From positions 186,001-250,000 of the forward strand of contig QLIY01000086.1 of NCBI GenBank assembly GCA_003260075.1: 64,000 bases of DNA. Reading direction: 5' to 3'. Shown piece after piece: positions 63,801 through 64,000 of this stretch. The DNA comes from Phallusia mammillata (lineage: Eukaryota; Chordata; Ascidiacea; Phlebobranchia; Ascidiidae). The notes under the pieces were generated by a model. It saw only the letters and a list, made by a program, of their open reading frames with translations. It did not search any database and was not told where the DNA came from. The number at the start of each line of letters is the position of its first letter. Position 1 is the stretch's first letter. The translations under genes and the position numbers were made by a program.

Positions 63801-64000
63801 TGGTTCAATTCGCCTCTTTGTAACTGTAAAGGGCCGGCCTACACCAACTGCTACTTGGACTAAGGAAGGCGGTTTGCCAGAGGCAAGAACAGTTATTGAT
63901 ACGACCAGCTCATACAGGTAATGCATAAGAAGTAACATGCATTAGGCAGAAAGAGTAGAATCGTAACTTTGAATTTGTTCTTAGCCTCTTGGTTGTAAAC
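1..64000 (+). CDS. TTN: Titin (connectin) gene, internal part, open at both window ends
   Basis: Titin is the giant sarcomeric protein that spans from Z-disc to M-band, acting as an elastic spring in the I-band and a template for myosin in the A-band. Seen here: more than 115 exons that chain in frame through GT-AG introns, coding a PEVK-like segment, about 35 I-band Ig domains, an N2A-type helix and 78 A-band domains (57 Fn3, 21 Ig, the last one partial). The domain order from 36.2 kb onward matches vertebrate titin as I know it. Twitchin, projectin and obscurin do not have this combination of N2A element, 7-domain and 11-domain super-repeats. The Z-disc domains, titin kinase and M-band are outside the window. 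It could be two adjacent genes split at 18.5-18.7 kb; see the entries there. Confidence 0.95.
4858..8300 (+). repeat. 729-bp (243-residue) higher-order tandem repeat in the PEVK-like exon
   Basis: The anchor codons AAA-ATG of the KMPEL motif fall at 5170, 5950, 6679, 7408 and 8137. Spacing is 780, 729, 729 and 729 bp. The 780-bp unit is explained by a 50-base poly-C run (48 extra bases) plus one extra codon. Each unit carries one KMPEL motif, a KTPKKKAKAVTEDEIKPET block, an FQQETKETFETTSVVDGV block and one WNPKTRKFDE motif. Units are nearly identical at DNA level (for example 4860-5160 against 5640-5940), which indicates recent duplication or gene conversion. A diverged earlier unit starts at 4138. 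Confidence 0.85.
5266..5315 (+). repeat. Poly-C run of 50 inside one copy of the 729-bp repeat
   Basis: Sister repeat copies read GCGGTGACTGAGG here, while this copy reads GCGGTT, 50 C, then TGAGG. The net gain is 48 bases, so the frame survives as about 17 prolines. A pure 50-base C tract in a coding exon is improbable. I treat it as a probable sequencing or assembly artefact rather than a real polyproline insert. Confidence 0.9.
11507..11884 (+). CDS. TTN: Titin exon: Lys-rich linker and I-band Ig domain
   Basis: The acceptor TTGATAG|AA joins in phase 1 to the preceding exon (A+AA = Lys). The donor ACAG|GTGCCA leaves in phase 1. The product starts with a basic linker (KGKEKKQKPKEE) and then a complete I-set Ig domain: RLECQISGKPTPRVTWLLNG, later GVYECQAVNAKG. 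Both core cysteines and the C-strand Trp are present. The alternative is to read on past the donor to a stop at 11931, but the phase-1 donor and a matching next exon at 12306 make splicing more likely. The donor is not a strong consensus. Confidence 0.8.
11885..12305 (+). other. Intron, 421 bp, no gene seen
   Basis: AT-rich intron between the Ig exon and a 57-base exon. It carries a pyrimidine-rich acceptor ending TATTTCTGTTTCAG. I see no RNA gene, mobile element or conserved reading frame in it. Confidence 0.6.
12306..12362 (+). CDS. TTN: Titin small exon (57 bp), acidic linker
   Basis: The acceptor CTGTTTCAG|GG and donor AGAAG|GTACGTGG enclose 19 codons, phase 1 to phase 1, reading GLFEQPSPESEPEDMQRQE. 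It is an acidic, Pro-containing linker between Ig domains. Because both ends are phase 1 it can be skipped without a frame change, so alternative splicing is possible. No domain is recognisable. Confidence 0.65.
12416..12510 (+). repeat. 14-bp perfect inverted repeat with 67-base loop in an intron
   Basis: ATTGCACGTAGGCA at 12416-12429 is the exact reverse complement of TGCCTACGTGCAAT at 12497-12510. The inner flanks continue the match imperfectly (GTTTTGTTTGAA against TTCAACAAAAT), giving arms of about 26-28 bases. The RNA could fold into a hairpin just upstream of the 24-base microexon. It could also be a remnant of a short foldback element. Confidence 0.7.
12649..12672 (+). CDS. TTN: Titin microexon (24 bp)
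   Basis: The acceptor AAAATTGCCAG|AAGG and the strong donor TACCTG|GTAAGT enclose 24 bases, phase 1 to phase 1, adding EGLAWLLP between the flanking acidic linker and the next exon. The perfect phase fit and strong donor support it. The short length makes it a likely cassette. A larger reading frame through 12434-12732 overlaps it but has no matching splice signals. Confidence 0.55.
12833..12998 (+). CDS. TTN: Titin exon: inter-Ig linker
   Basis: The acceptor CTTGAACAG|GT and donor TCGAG|GTAAAA give 166 bases, phase 1 in and phase 2 out. The product starts GFMRDECDANNRLHVRSS and ends LNDTPILS, with no recognised domain. It joins in phase (AG+A = Arg) to the exon at 13069, which starts the next Ig. 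I infer a flexible linker. Confidence 0.7.
13069..14409 (+). CDS. TTN: Titin exons: Ig, Ser/Arg-rich linker, Ig
   Basis: Two exons, 13069-13234 and 13356-14409. The first Ig starts RPSFIQKPKIQSVLSE, has its C-strand Trp in SVVWLHSD and ends with GTYKVVVRNREGEA. About 180 residues of disordered linker follow, with dense Ser/Thr/Arg clusters such as SLSEPSRTSSSTPCGR and SRSSEMEQSMSSISTLSSLS, which look like kinase-target sequence. A second Ig follows (VVISELPENVSVNTGDAISL, KVLWMRD, GTYTLSAFNLYG). The exon ends VVDHA|GTAAGT in phase 1. That one donor fits two different acceptors, 15166 (terminating exons) and 18700 (continuing exons). Confidence 0.85.
14410..15165 (+). other. Intron, 756 bp, no gene seen
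   Basis: AT-rich sequence between the Ig exon and the alternative terminal exons. It ends in the acceptor TTGCTATATTTTCAG. Short frames on both strands lack splice context and amino-acid composition like the neighbours. No RNA gene or mobile element is recognised. Confidence 0.6.
15166..16186 (+). CDS. TTN: Titin alternative 3' exon 1: acidic linker and first half of an Ig
   Basis: The acceptor ATATTTTCAG|TG joins in phase 1 (A+TG = ATG, read as internal Met). About 275 residues are strongly acidic and Ser/Thr/Asn-rich (for example EDESNISEDLAESSDNETI). The first part of an Ig domain follows: YFTQELKNVTVLEGSNVELQ, KITWYKNAEQ, HRLTILDA. The exon ends GCAAG|GTAATA in phase 2 and continues at 16349. 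The acidic composition contrasts with the basic PEVK-like exon. It belongs to a module that ends in a stop codon rather than continuing into N2A. Confidence 0.8.
16349..18467 (+). CDS. TTN: Titin alternative 3'-terminal exon with stop codon
   Basis: It completes the Ig begun at 15990 (RWSEDEGIFTCQAETSTD). About 540 residues of acidic, Ser-rich disordered sequence follow. The exon ends with a diverged Ig (PPKFLGKKSIQITVMRGGCA, AKVAWYKDGR, GLYICKAWNSAGVATR), with about 30 extra residues between its C and E strands. The frame ends RLSVE-TAA at 18465-18467, and AATAAA follows at 18509. Position upstream of N2A, acidic tail and Ig-containing C-terminus all resemble the vertebrate novex-3 short titin isoform. 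The alternative is that this is the true end of one gene and 18700 begins another. Confidence 0.8.
18509..18514 (+). terminator. Poly(A) signal of the short isoform
   Basis: A canonical AATAAA hexamer lies 42 bases after the stop codon at 18465-18467, in AT-rich sequence with T-rich stretches downstream. It supports true transcript termination here rather than splicing onward from this exon. Confidence 0.65.
18700..20345 (+). CDS. TTN: Titin exon: two Ig domains with linkers (frame broken by poly-G as given)
   Basis: The acceptor TTTCTGGCCTCAG|CA adds two bases before GGT-GTC-AGC, so it accepts the phase-1 donor at 14409. An ATG at 18729 lies in the same frame and could instead be a start codon. 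The first Ig is PIFRQPLRDVTVHVSETAAF, LVTWLHNG, GVIGCQATNVLGET. A Ser/Thr linker follows, interrupted by a 91-base G run. The frame resumes at RSFGSMTEQDGVQQ, then a short charged helix (REEMEMREELKQEKEIRTR), then a second Ig (PRFMKTISDCEVKAGETAHF, KVTWLRNG, GVYSCVASNDQG). Near the end is a basic cluster, RRKRKKKKRRD. The exon ends GAGACTG|GTGAAG in phase 1. As written, the G run creates a stop at 19557-19559. Confidence 0.75.
19449..19539 (+). repeat. Poly-G run of 91 that breaks the reading frame
   Basis: It is an uninterrupted G tract in the linker between two Ig domains of one exon. The sequence before it (ending SSMEG) and after it (RSFGSMTEQ) are in different frames. With 91 G the upstream frame stops at 19557-19559; a run one base longer or two shorter would keep the frame. 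Both flanking frames code good titin sequence, so the run length, and probably the run itself, is unreliable. Confidence 0.9.
20346..20714 (+). other. Intron, 369 bp, no gene seen
   Basis: It contains two copies of GCACTGCACGA about 80 bases apart and otherwise unremarkable sequence. It ends in the acceptor GTTCTATTGCAG. No RNA gene or reading frame with splice support is seen. Confidence 0.6.
20715..21360 (+). CDS. TTN: Titin exons: I-band Ig domain in three exons
   Basis: Exons 20715-20782, 20906-21054 and 21284-21360 chain phase 1-0-2-1. They make one I-set Ig: PPAFTEKLAVNRAQPGDK, VKLSCAVSGSTPIQITWTRD, DAGEYTVTAQNIAGTASC. Both core cysteines, the Trp and the Asp-Ala-Gly-x-Tyr motif are intact. 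Three exons for one Ig is more than in the distal tandem-Ig region, where domains use one or two. Confidence 0.9.
21361..21882 (+). other. Intron, 522 bp, no gene seen
   Basis: It ends in a long pyrimidine tract (about 21785-21880, mainly CT-rich) before acceptor TTGCCACTAG. Short frames on the minus strand have no support. No repeat or RNA gene is recognised. Confidence 0.6.
21883..22767 (+). CDS. TTN: Titin exons: I-band Ig domain in two exons
   Basis: Exons 21883-22001 and 22602-22767 join in phase 0 at a 600-bp intron. The Ig reads GVAPSFVQRPEGGIREGGQG, PDVYWNHN, GQPLVEDDRRTIV, GEYECVAENEAGEARCKVSI. The usual first core Cys of the B strand is absent (FLLTAVIDG), while the F-strand Cys is present, as in several I-band titin Ig domains. 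The 600-bp intron (22002-22601) holds no recognisable gene. Confidence 0.9.
22768..23143 (+). other. Intron, 376 bp, with a short tandem duplication
   Basis: A 21-base unit, CTAGGAAAGAGGGCTCAAACG at one site and CTAGTAAAGAGGGCTCAAACG at the other, occurs at 22844-22864 and 22866-22886, differing at one base. Otherwise it is AT-rich with no gene. Confidence 0.6.
23144..23799 (+). CDS. TTN: Titin exons: Ig domain upstream of the N2A element
   Basis: Exons 23144-23263, 23383-23563 and 23698-23799 chain phase 1-1-2-2. They encode a lead-in linker (EASLVDVLRQTATMDS), then an Ig: ARFVTEPKSETAAT, GDTVVFTAVVAGEPGPTVQW, GMYRCIARNKAGEASVQF. A basic tail (SENLVTEKLDKTELKK) runs into the helical segment at 23870. 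By position this is the counterpart of the Ig that precedes the unique N2A sequence in vertebrates. Confidence 0.88.
23870..24534 (+). CDS. TTN: Titin exons: N2A unique helical element and following Ig
   Basis: Exons 23870-24032, 24116-24297 and 24365-24534. The first encodes an amphipathic helical stretch with KEYEKYARHYGITDYRQLL, which I recognise from the vertebrate titin N2A unique sequence (there YEKYARMYGITDFRGLL). The second and third encode a short charged stretch and one Ig: EPVKVLKDLSDVSAPMGDDA, IEINWYKGNERI, DVGDYRVVAGPHSSTATL. The vertebrate I81 Ig ends with a similar CGPHIASAKLTV. In vertebrates this region is the N2A signalling and actin-binding node. It is the best anchor for placing upstream and downstream I-band segments. 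Confidence 0.92.
24635..25165 (+). CDS. TTN: Titin exon: short Lys/Glu/Thr-rich segment after the N2A Ig
   Basis: The acceptor TTTTGGCATTCAG|AA and donor CCACGC|GTGAGT enclose 531 bases, phase 1 to phase 1. About 177 residues are rich in Lys, Glu, Thr, Val and Asp (PVEKTREKPITVNQTTKVEK; EEKTSKKDTKLDENRVMFD), without Ig or Fn3 folds. It sits between the N2A Ig and the next Ig, a place where vertebrate titin has only short linkers before I82-I83. It could be a second, small spring. The in-frame stop further on is avoided by the strong donor. Confidence 0.85.
25272..26427 (+). CDS. TTN: Titin exons: three single-exon I-band Ig domains
   Basis: Exons 25272-25562, 25771-26037 and 26140-26427, all phase 1 to phase 1, one Ig each. 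Ig 1: AFKKHLEKQRVKEGLQATFE, NVTWFKGD, MRPDDECTITAKAAH. Ig 2: VFVKPLTDRKICEGEAVTLE, VVWLKDEKQI, EAVYSCALKR. Ig 3: VVFTKPLDEVITVSEGKSLT, VQWLRNG, GSKFSCRILDNE. Symmetric phases let any of the three be skipped or duplicated without a frameshift, the classic tandem-Ig arrangement. Confidence 0.92.
26701..27580 (+). CDS. TTN: Titin exons: two I-band Ig domains, one with an acidic-Pro linker
   Basis: Exons 26701-26831, 26900-27032, 27102-27247 and 27364-27580. The first Ig (ILKEMKDQTVVEGKKATFEC, KVTWYAGEKQI, KVAYTCCFGDKKS) and second Ig (GLKFTKPLEDQTPKEGSTVA, PVMWYKGNEKI, AQYQCQAIPNPD) are each cut once at phase 0 in mid-domain. Between them is a charged linker containing IEVEPEPEPEKVELKPIP. Confidence 0.92.
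27678..27695 (+). CDS. TTN: Titin microexon (18 bp)
   Basis: A long T-rich tract and acceptor CATTTTACAG|TG, then 18 bases, then donor GCAG|GTATGT; phase 1 to phase 1, adding VKPAEA between two Ig domains. Skipping it would join the flanking exons in frame as well, so inclusion cannot be decided from sequence. Confidence 0.55.
27867..29701 (+). CDS. TTN: Titin exons: five I-band Ig domains
   Basis: Exons 27867-28004, 28074-28300, 28380-28502, 28562-28725, 28796-28953, 29019-29260, 29337-29460 and 29534-29701. Domain openings in order: STKFLKTLSDNHSSEHDHVV; IKLLKKARDVNVCEGEQALV; VSFTTPLKDQIAQERGNALF; RLVEFVKPLEDQEIPEGENA; LAIVKGLEDQAVIEGDSVTL. Each has the C-strand Trp. The second and third domains run across exon boundaries without their own phase-1 border, so these exons cannot be swapped one domain at a time. 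Introns here are as short as 59 bp (28503-28561). Confidence 0.92.
29765..31526 (+). CDS. TTN: Titin exons: five I-band Ig domains
   Basis: Exons 29765-30031, 30092-30239, 30309-30504, 30592-30781, 30857-31129, 31191-31304 and 31374-31526. Domain openings: VMFTKKLQPVSITEMDVVEL; IKIRRDLRDVETTEGQSVTF; VEFATQIQDLIIEEKAQAIF; IKFLRPLEEKTHVVEREEVT; VKITNELEDLTVIEKEEAVL. Motifs such as EVRWYKGRAIIRDSEKYEIL and DEKKYTCDAEDARTSAKL are typical of the distal tandem Ig of vertebrate titin (CDAKDFKTSCNL in human). All phases fit. Confidence 0.93.
31602..33043 (+). CDS. TTN: Titin exons: four I-band Ig domains
   Basis: Exons 31602-31871, 31997-32196, 32280-32437, 32519-32700 and 32780-33043. Domain openings: VEFPKQLESDLTCEEMDRVV; IKFTKNLKTASIREGKDAQL; NKIVGQLTNLEAVEEQPSAT; VKFLKRLTDAKTYEKEEITL. 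The first intron (31872-31996) contains a duplicated 50-base block with a G10 tract. The duplication repeats the end of the exon and its donor, but either donor copy restores the normal exon end. Confidence 0.92.
31853..31968 (+). repeat. 50-bp direct duplication across an exon-intron border, with G10 between copies
   Basis: Bases 31853-31902 and 31919-31968 are identical (starting TGTCAACTTATTGCC and ending CTAACTGG), offset by 66 bases. The gap begins with a run of G (31901-31910). The first copy includes the last 19 bases of the Ig exon and its donor AAAG|GTACA. A duplication whose seam is a G tract is typical of a failed overlap between two contigs or haplotypes, though a real small duplication is possible. 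Confidence 0.85.
33111..34790 (+). CDS. TTN: Titin exons: four I-band Ig domains and the first part of a fifth
   Basis: Exons 33111-33318, 33408-33564, 33636-33810, 33880-34268, 34340-34471 and 34536-34790. Domain openings: LEFLEKIENQAVGHLGQAVF; AWFVTDLKAVECTERDDVTM; PPGILTEPEDVHCVATDDVE; IIFEIPPVDAVVCANETATF; ARFVHDKLDDVTAEEGSRAC. The fifth domain is completed by the exon at 35227. Exons here often start or end in phase 0 in mid-domain (before or after the C strand), unlike the one-domain-per-exon part upstream. Confidence 0.92.
34791..35226 (+). promoter_or_regulatory. 436-bp intron with promoter-like features near the I/A junction
   Basis: By far the longest intron of the distal Ig region. 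It contains a (GC)n tract (about 34909-34920), a CT-rich stretch, a TATAAA at 34975-34980 followed by CTCGCTTCG-type sequence. Vertebrate titin has an internal promoter (Cronos) in the distal I-band just before the A-band, so the position is suggestive. Against it: the next exon has no methionine, and the first downstream in-frame ATG is at 35866-35868 in mid-Ig. I rate this a weak candidate. Confidence 0.25.
35227..36127 (+). CDS. TTN: Titin exons: last I-band Ig domains at the I/A junction
   Basis: Exons 35227-35451, 35671-35895 and 35959-36127. They complete one Ig (RTYACRLAGEELKARLIVTE), encode a second (LRFDKKLWDRDCEPAKTCTL, NVVWTVDANV) and a third (AASLDCEQDEILLKADTPGE, PEITWFKEKED, GRYKVMAKNKYGEDSCFVTI). 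The third has the longer, A-band-like Ig style and leads straight into the first Fn3. This corresponds to the vertebrate Ig just before domain A1 (there AEAEWFKENEPL). Confidence 0.93.
36210..37433 (+). CDS. TTN: Titin A-band start: three Fn3 domains
   Basis: Exons 36210-36394, 36463-36577, 36665-37021 and 37122-37433. Fn3 1: PEAPLNLTVTEVTANSATLQ, EKRDVKRKMWQTV. Fn3 2: LPEAPQSVTLTDVRREYVTL, interrupted by a poly-G run. Fn3 3: TPSKPLNLRYDNVTKNSIEL, AYRVKAVNKVGEGKPSDATP. Each has the Trp of strand B, the DGG turn and the Tyr-x-Phe/Tyr-Arg-Val strand F. This Fn3x3 block is how the vertebrate A-band begins. Confidence 0.93.
36786..36839 (+). repeat. Poly-G run of 54 inside an Fn3 domain
   Basis: The run sits between strand C (SLYVVEL) and strand C' (LHTTWSRC), where other Fn3 domains have about 7 residues. 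Its 54 bases preserve the frame (exon 36665-37021 stays phase 1 to phase 1), giving 18 glycines. Eighteen Gly in this loop would be unusual for titin. The flanks AACTG...AAACT resemble those of the G10 tract at 31901. Confidence 0.9.
37514..37807 (+). CDS. TTN: Titin exon: A-band Ig (first after three Fn3)
   Basis: A single phase 1 to phase 1 exon. Ig: VPSFDLPHSQREITVVEPEP, PAPSVTWVRVTD, DQGLFKLVLQNDQGKTECDI. It has no B-strand Cys, as in A-band Ig domains. It corresponds to the first A-band Ig of vertebrate titin. Confidence 0.92.
37979..38725 (+). CDS. TTN: Titin exons: two Fn3 domains
   Basis: Exons 37979-38130, 38204-38456 and 38522-38725. Fn3 4: GKPGAIRNPKIAEVTSVSCY, YVVERNEEGRKAW, YRYRICAQNRYGKGPY. 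Fn3 5: VPDAPRNLNYSNVKKDSVCL, GYIIEKRPEGEEHARFV, WCFRVKAVNLLGPGESCEPT. Inter-domain borders and exon borders do not coincide here: the middle exon joins the end of Fn3 4 to the start of Fn3 5. Confidence 0.92.
38815..39195 (+). CDS. TTN: Titin exons: A-band Ig
   Basis: Exons 38815-39014 and 39081-39195. Ig: APTVELDQTVLDGVSVKAGA, IPAKVAGRPFPSARWSCND, SGDYTVFAQNQHGKASTNCM, ending MDKPGKPASV, which opens the next Fn3. The pattern SVKAGAMIEIPAKVAGRP is the standard A-band Ig form (vertebrate TVKAGTKIELPATVTGKP). Confidence 0.92.
39275..41666 (+). CDS. TTN: Titin exons: six consecutive Fn3 domains
   Basis: Exons 39275-39477, 39548-39852, 39928-40042, 40109-40314, 40423-40660, 40730-41053, 41128-41242 and 41364-41666. 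The Fn3 domains are marked by: CTVVWTPPLDNGGTAITRY; MTVTWREPLADGGGAVTGY; CRLRWRAPENDGGSPVANY; ITLQWVRPDDDGGCKINGY; VKLTWREPVFDGGAAVTGY; VTLAWTLPALNGGTDITGY. A run of six Fn3 between two Ig domains occurs at the same place in vertebrate titin, just before the first D-zone super-repeat. The fifth domain carries EKREKLGQRW, like vertebrate EKKERLGTRW. Confidence 0.93.
41734..42269 (+). CDS. TTN: Titin exons: Ig opening D-zone super-repeat 1, start of the next Fn3
   Basis: Exons 41734-41876, 41949-42078 and 42149-42269. Ig: PPTMQMIKDEVILVSGEKLR, PKPTVTWTRDDEP, SGRYTLTLSNKLETITGWCL. Vertebrate counterpart: IIVIEGEKLSIPVPFRAVPV. The third exon starts Fn3: RPGPPIDFNATDITRSTCTL. This Ig begins the first Ig-Fn3x2-Ig-Fn3x3 unit. 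Confidence 0.92.
42345..46120 (+). CDS. TTN: Titin exon (3,776 bp): most of D-zone super-repeats 1 and 2
   Basis: One exon, phase 2 in and phase 1 out. Approximate domain starts: rest of Fn3 from 42149, Fn3 42530, Ig 42830, Fn3 43130, 43430, 43730; then super-repeat 2: Ig 44030, Fn3 44320, 44600, Ig 44910, Fn3 45195, 45490, 45810. The third Fn3 block carries GPGKFSPPSD, a string I also know from the same domain in human titin. D-zone super-repeats bind the thick filament near its end. The exon ends VKDQIC|GTAAGT. Confidence 0.94.
46189..48099 (+). CDS. TTN: Titin exons: D-zone super-repeat 3 (Ig-Fn3x2-Ig-Fn3)
   Basis: Exons 46189-46295, 46370-46976, 47038-47179, 47242-47393, 47464-47602, 47667-47803 and 47871-48099. 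Order: Ig (APEITLEVGLQNYLEVRAGS), Fn3 (RGAKLSWKIPSNNGGSKIQT), Fn3 (SVTLKWNAPQSMGNLPLKTY, with an insertion), Ig (YPTIETVEFKELEEGVVVDL), Fn3 (ITVSWNPPEDDGGSRITCY). The remaining two Fn3 are in the next exon. The second Fn3 lacks the usual DGG (it has SMGNLP). All splice phases fit. Confidence 0.92.
47038..47179 (+). CDS. TTN: Titin exon coding an insertion in an Fn3 C-C' loop
   Basis: The acceptor CTATGTACAG|GT (phase 1) and donor GATTAG|GTACGT (phase 2) add about 47 residues between strand C (KTYIVEQLK) and the strand C' Trp. Sequence includes TKSDMEPVLDRQTQGALDV and KVQRQSSRRDSKLG, with basic-Ser sites of the R-R-x-S type. The exon is needed to reach the Trp and keep phase, so it is not a simple cassette. 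Vertebrate titin has a much shorter insert (about 8 residues) at the equivalent loop. Confidence 0.85.
48175..59176 (+). CDS. TTN: Titin giant A-band exon (11,002 bp): 36 whole domains, D-zone to C-zone
   Basis: A single exon, phase 2 in and phase 0 out. Approximate starts: Fn3 48255, 48550; super-repeat 4: Ig 48845, Fn3 49140, 49430, Ig 49735, Fn3 50020, 50310, 50605; super-repeat 5: Ig 50925, Fn3 51215, 51510, Ig 51860, Fn3 52150, 52445, 52755; super-repeat 6: Ig 53080, Fn3 53370, 53670, Ig 53975, Fn3 54265, 54560, 54860; C-zone unit 1: Ig 55180, Fn3 55460, 55755, Ig 56045, Fn3 56325, 56620, 56920, Ig 57225, Fn3 57515, 57810, 58110; unit 2: Ig 58420, Fn3 58700, 59000. C-zone repeats bind myosin and myosin-binding protein C every 43 nm in vertebrates. 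Domain identity to human is high, for example GCEISNYMLEKCETSRMVW against GCEIQNYILEKCETKRMVW. Confidence 0.95.
59252..62365 (+). CDS. TTN: Titin exons: rest of C-zone super-repeat 2
   Basis: Exons 59252-59356, 59421-59643, 59711-59872, 59942-60148, 60224-60520, 60591-60769, 60843-60960, 61033-61140, 61216-61395, 61468-61622, 61723-61867, 61950-62100 and 62214-62365. Order: end of Fn3, Ig (FDLSELPTLTFQAREGTPGK), Fn3x3 (ATLTWKAPKNNGGSDITNY; MMVEWKPPRKDGGSPVTGY; ISIRWEAPKFDGGHRIVGY), Ig (VALLEGLIVRAGEDVQLHAV), Fn3x2 (CKLTWSPPAQNGGSTITNY; ITITWDRPESDGGNEIIGY). The last Fn3 of the unit is in the exon at 63286. Exon 62214-62365 ends CCAATCT|GTAAGT in phase 1. Confidence 0.94.
62366..62613 (+). promoter_or_regulatory. 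Intronic stretch upstream of a candidate alternative first exon
   Basis: It lies between a constitutive Fn3 exon and the ATG at 62614. No TATA box is seen. A good acceptor-like site (AGTGTTTTAG|CT at 62450) could be a splice or spliced-leader acceptor. If cis-spliced from 62365 the frame runs 55 codons to TGA at 62615-62617, so this is more likely 5' leader or promoter than a cassette. It is called only because of the coding exon that follows. Confidence 0.3.
62614..63229 (+). CDS. Candidate alternative first exon of a short A-band titin isoform
   Basis: ATG in fair context (GGC-ATG-A), then 205 codons without stop, ending TCTAGAA|GTATGG in phase 1. That phase matches the acceptor at 63286 (A+AC = Asn), joining KRKSRN to VPGAPGCPTVTDTT of the next Fn3. 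The product is charged, with no Ig or Fn3 fold. Two stretches look coiled-coil (DVIEKHKDIESRRQRWNQVL; DLKRSIVSLDEDIERINDEI), separated by a Ser/Arg region (SRKSRSLSRIEIH; SFSTDRRSRSLKRE). The frame is open upstream only to TAG at 62527-62529. No upstream acceptor in a suitable phase is convincing, so I read it as a first exon. It could also be an unrelated intronic frame. Confidence 0.55.
63286..64000 (+). CDS. TTN: Titin exons: last Fn3 of C-zone unit 2 and Ig opening unit 3 (partial)
   Basis: Exons 63286-63508, 63660-63917 and 63985-64000 (cut by the window edge). Fn3: PGAPGCPTVTDTTKTSISLV, GGAPVTGFVVEMAKAESD, KFRVRAVNYAGQSDASKE. Ig: PPTYELDADMKQSLTVRAGG, PTPTATWTKEGGLPEARTV. In the full-length transcript the first exon is entered from 62365 (T+AC = Tyr, ARDPIYVPGAPG). 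The Ig matches the start of the next 11-domain unit in vertebrates (LVVRAGLSIRIFVPIKGRPA). Confidence 0.93.

Noticed and set aside
36210-64000. Titin kinase domain
   Set aside because: I found only Ig and Fn3 modules with no kinase catalytic or DFG-type motifs. By domain numbering the kinase should lie well downstream of the window.
1-64000. Transposons, insertion sequences, CRISPR arrays, rRNA or separate small genes
   Set aside because: I saw no transposase or reverse-transcriptase coding, no long terminal or terminal inverted repeats, and no conserved RNA structure. The only small inverted repeat is at 12416-12510.

Overview
This window appears to lie entirely inside one very large plus-strand gene, a titin (connectin) orthologue. 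It is open at both ends. The organism is a compact-genome invertebrate chordate, more likely a tunicate than amphioxus. The case for a chordate is that immunoglobulin (Ig) and fibronectin type III (Fn3) domains follow the vertebrate titin order almost block for block. The case for a compact genome is that most introns are AT-rich, canonical GT-AG and only about 56-500 bp long. The species cannot be named from the sequence. I chained the exons by splice site and reading phase. Nearly all module boundaries are phase 1, and the chain stays open from base 1 to base 64000 apart from one break at a homopolymer run.

Layout. 1-11368: one exon that enters from the left edge, coding a PEVK-like Lys/Glu/Thr/Pro/Val-rich elastic segment of more than 3,700 residues. 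It has about 19 copies of a WNPKTRKFDE motif, 12 copies of a KMPELTKALAAE motif and a 729-bp tandem repeat, and ends in an Ig domain. 11507-14409: small exons, Ig domains and a Ser/Arg-rich linker. 15166-18467: two exons that end in a stop codon and a poly(A) signal, which I read as an alternative 3' end in the position of vertebrate novex-3. 18700-23799: Ig domains and linkers. 23870-24534: a recognisable N2A helical element followed by its Ig. 24635-25165: a second charged Lys/Glu/Thr segment. 25272-36127: about 26 tandem Ig domains (distal I-band). 36210-64000: A-band. The order at the I/A junction is Fn3x3-Ig-Fn3x2-Ig-Fn3x6. Six 7-domain super-repeats (Ig-Fn3x2-Ig-Fn3x3, D-zone) follow, then two complete 11-domain super-repeats (Ig-Fn3x2-Ig-Fn3x3-Ig-Fn3x3, C-zone) and the start of a third. 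Much of this sits in a single 11,002-bp exon (48175-59176).

The protein would act as an elastic I-band spring anchored to a thick-filament ruler. The Z-disc end lies upstream of the window; the kinase and M-band lie downstream.

Three things are most worth following. (i) The terminated exons at 15.2-18.5 kb are either an alternative end or a split of the gene. (ii) A coiled-coil-like coding exon at 62614-63229 sits inside an intron and splices in phase to the next Fn3 exon, so it looks like an alternative first exon of a short A-band isoform. (iii) The PEVK-like spring lies upstream of N2A, opposite to vertebrates. Four homopolymer C or G runs, one between duplicated sequence and one breaking the frame, look more like sequence or assembly artefacts than biology.
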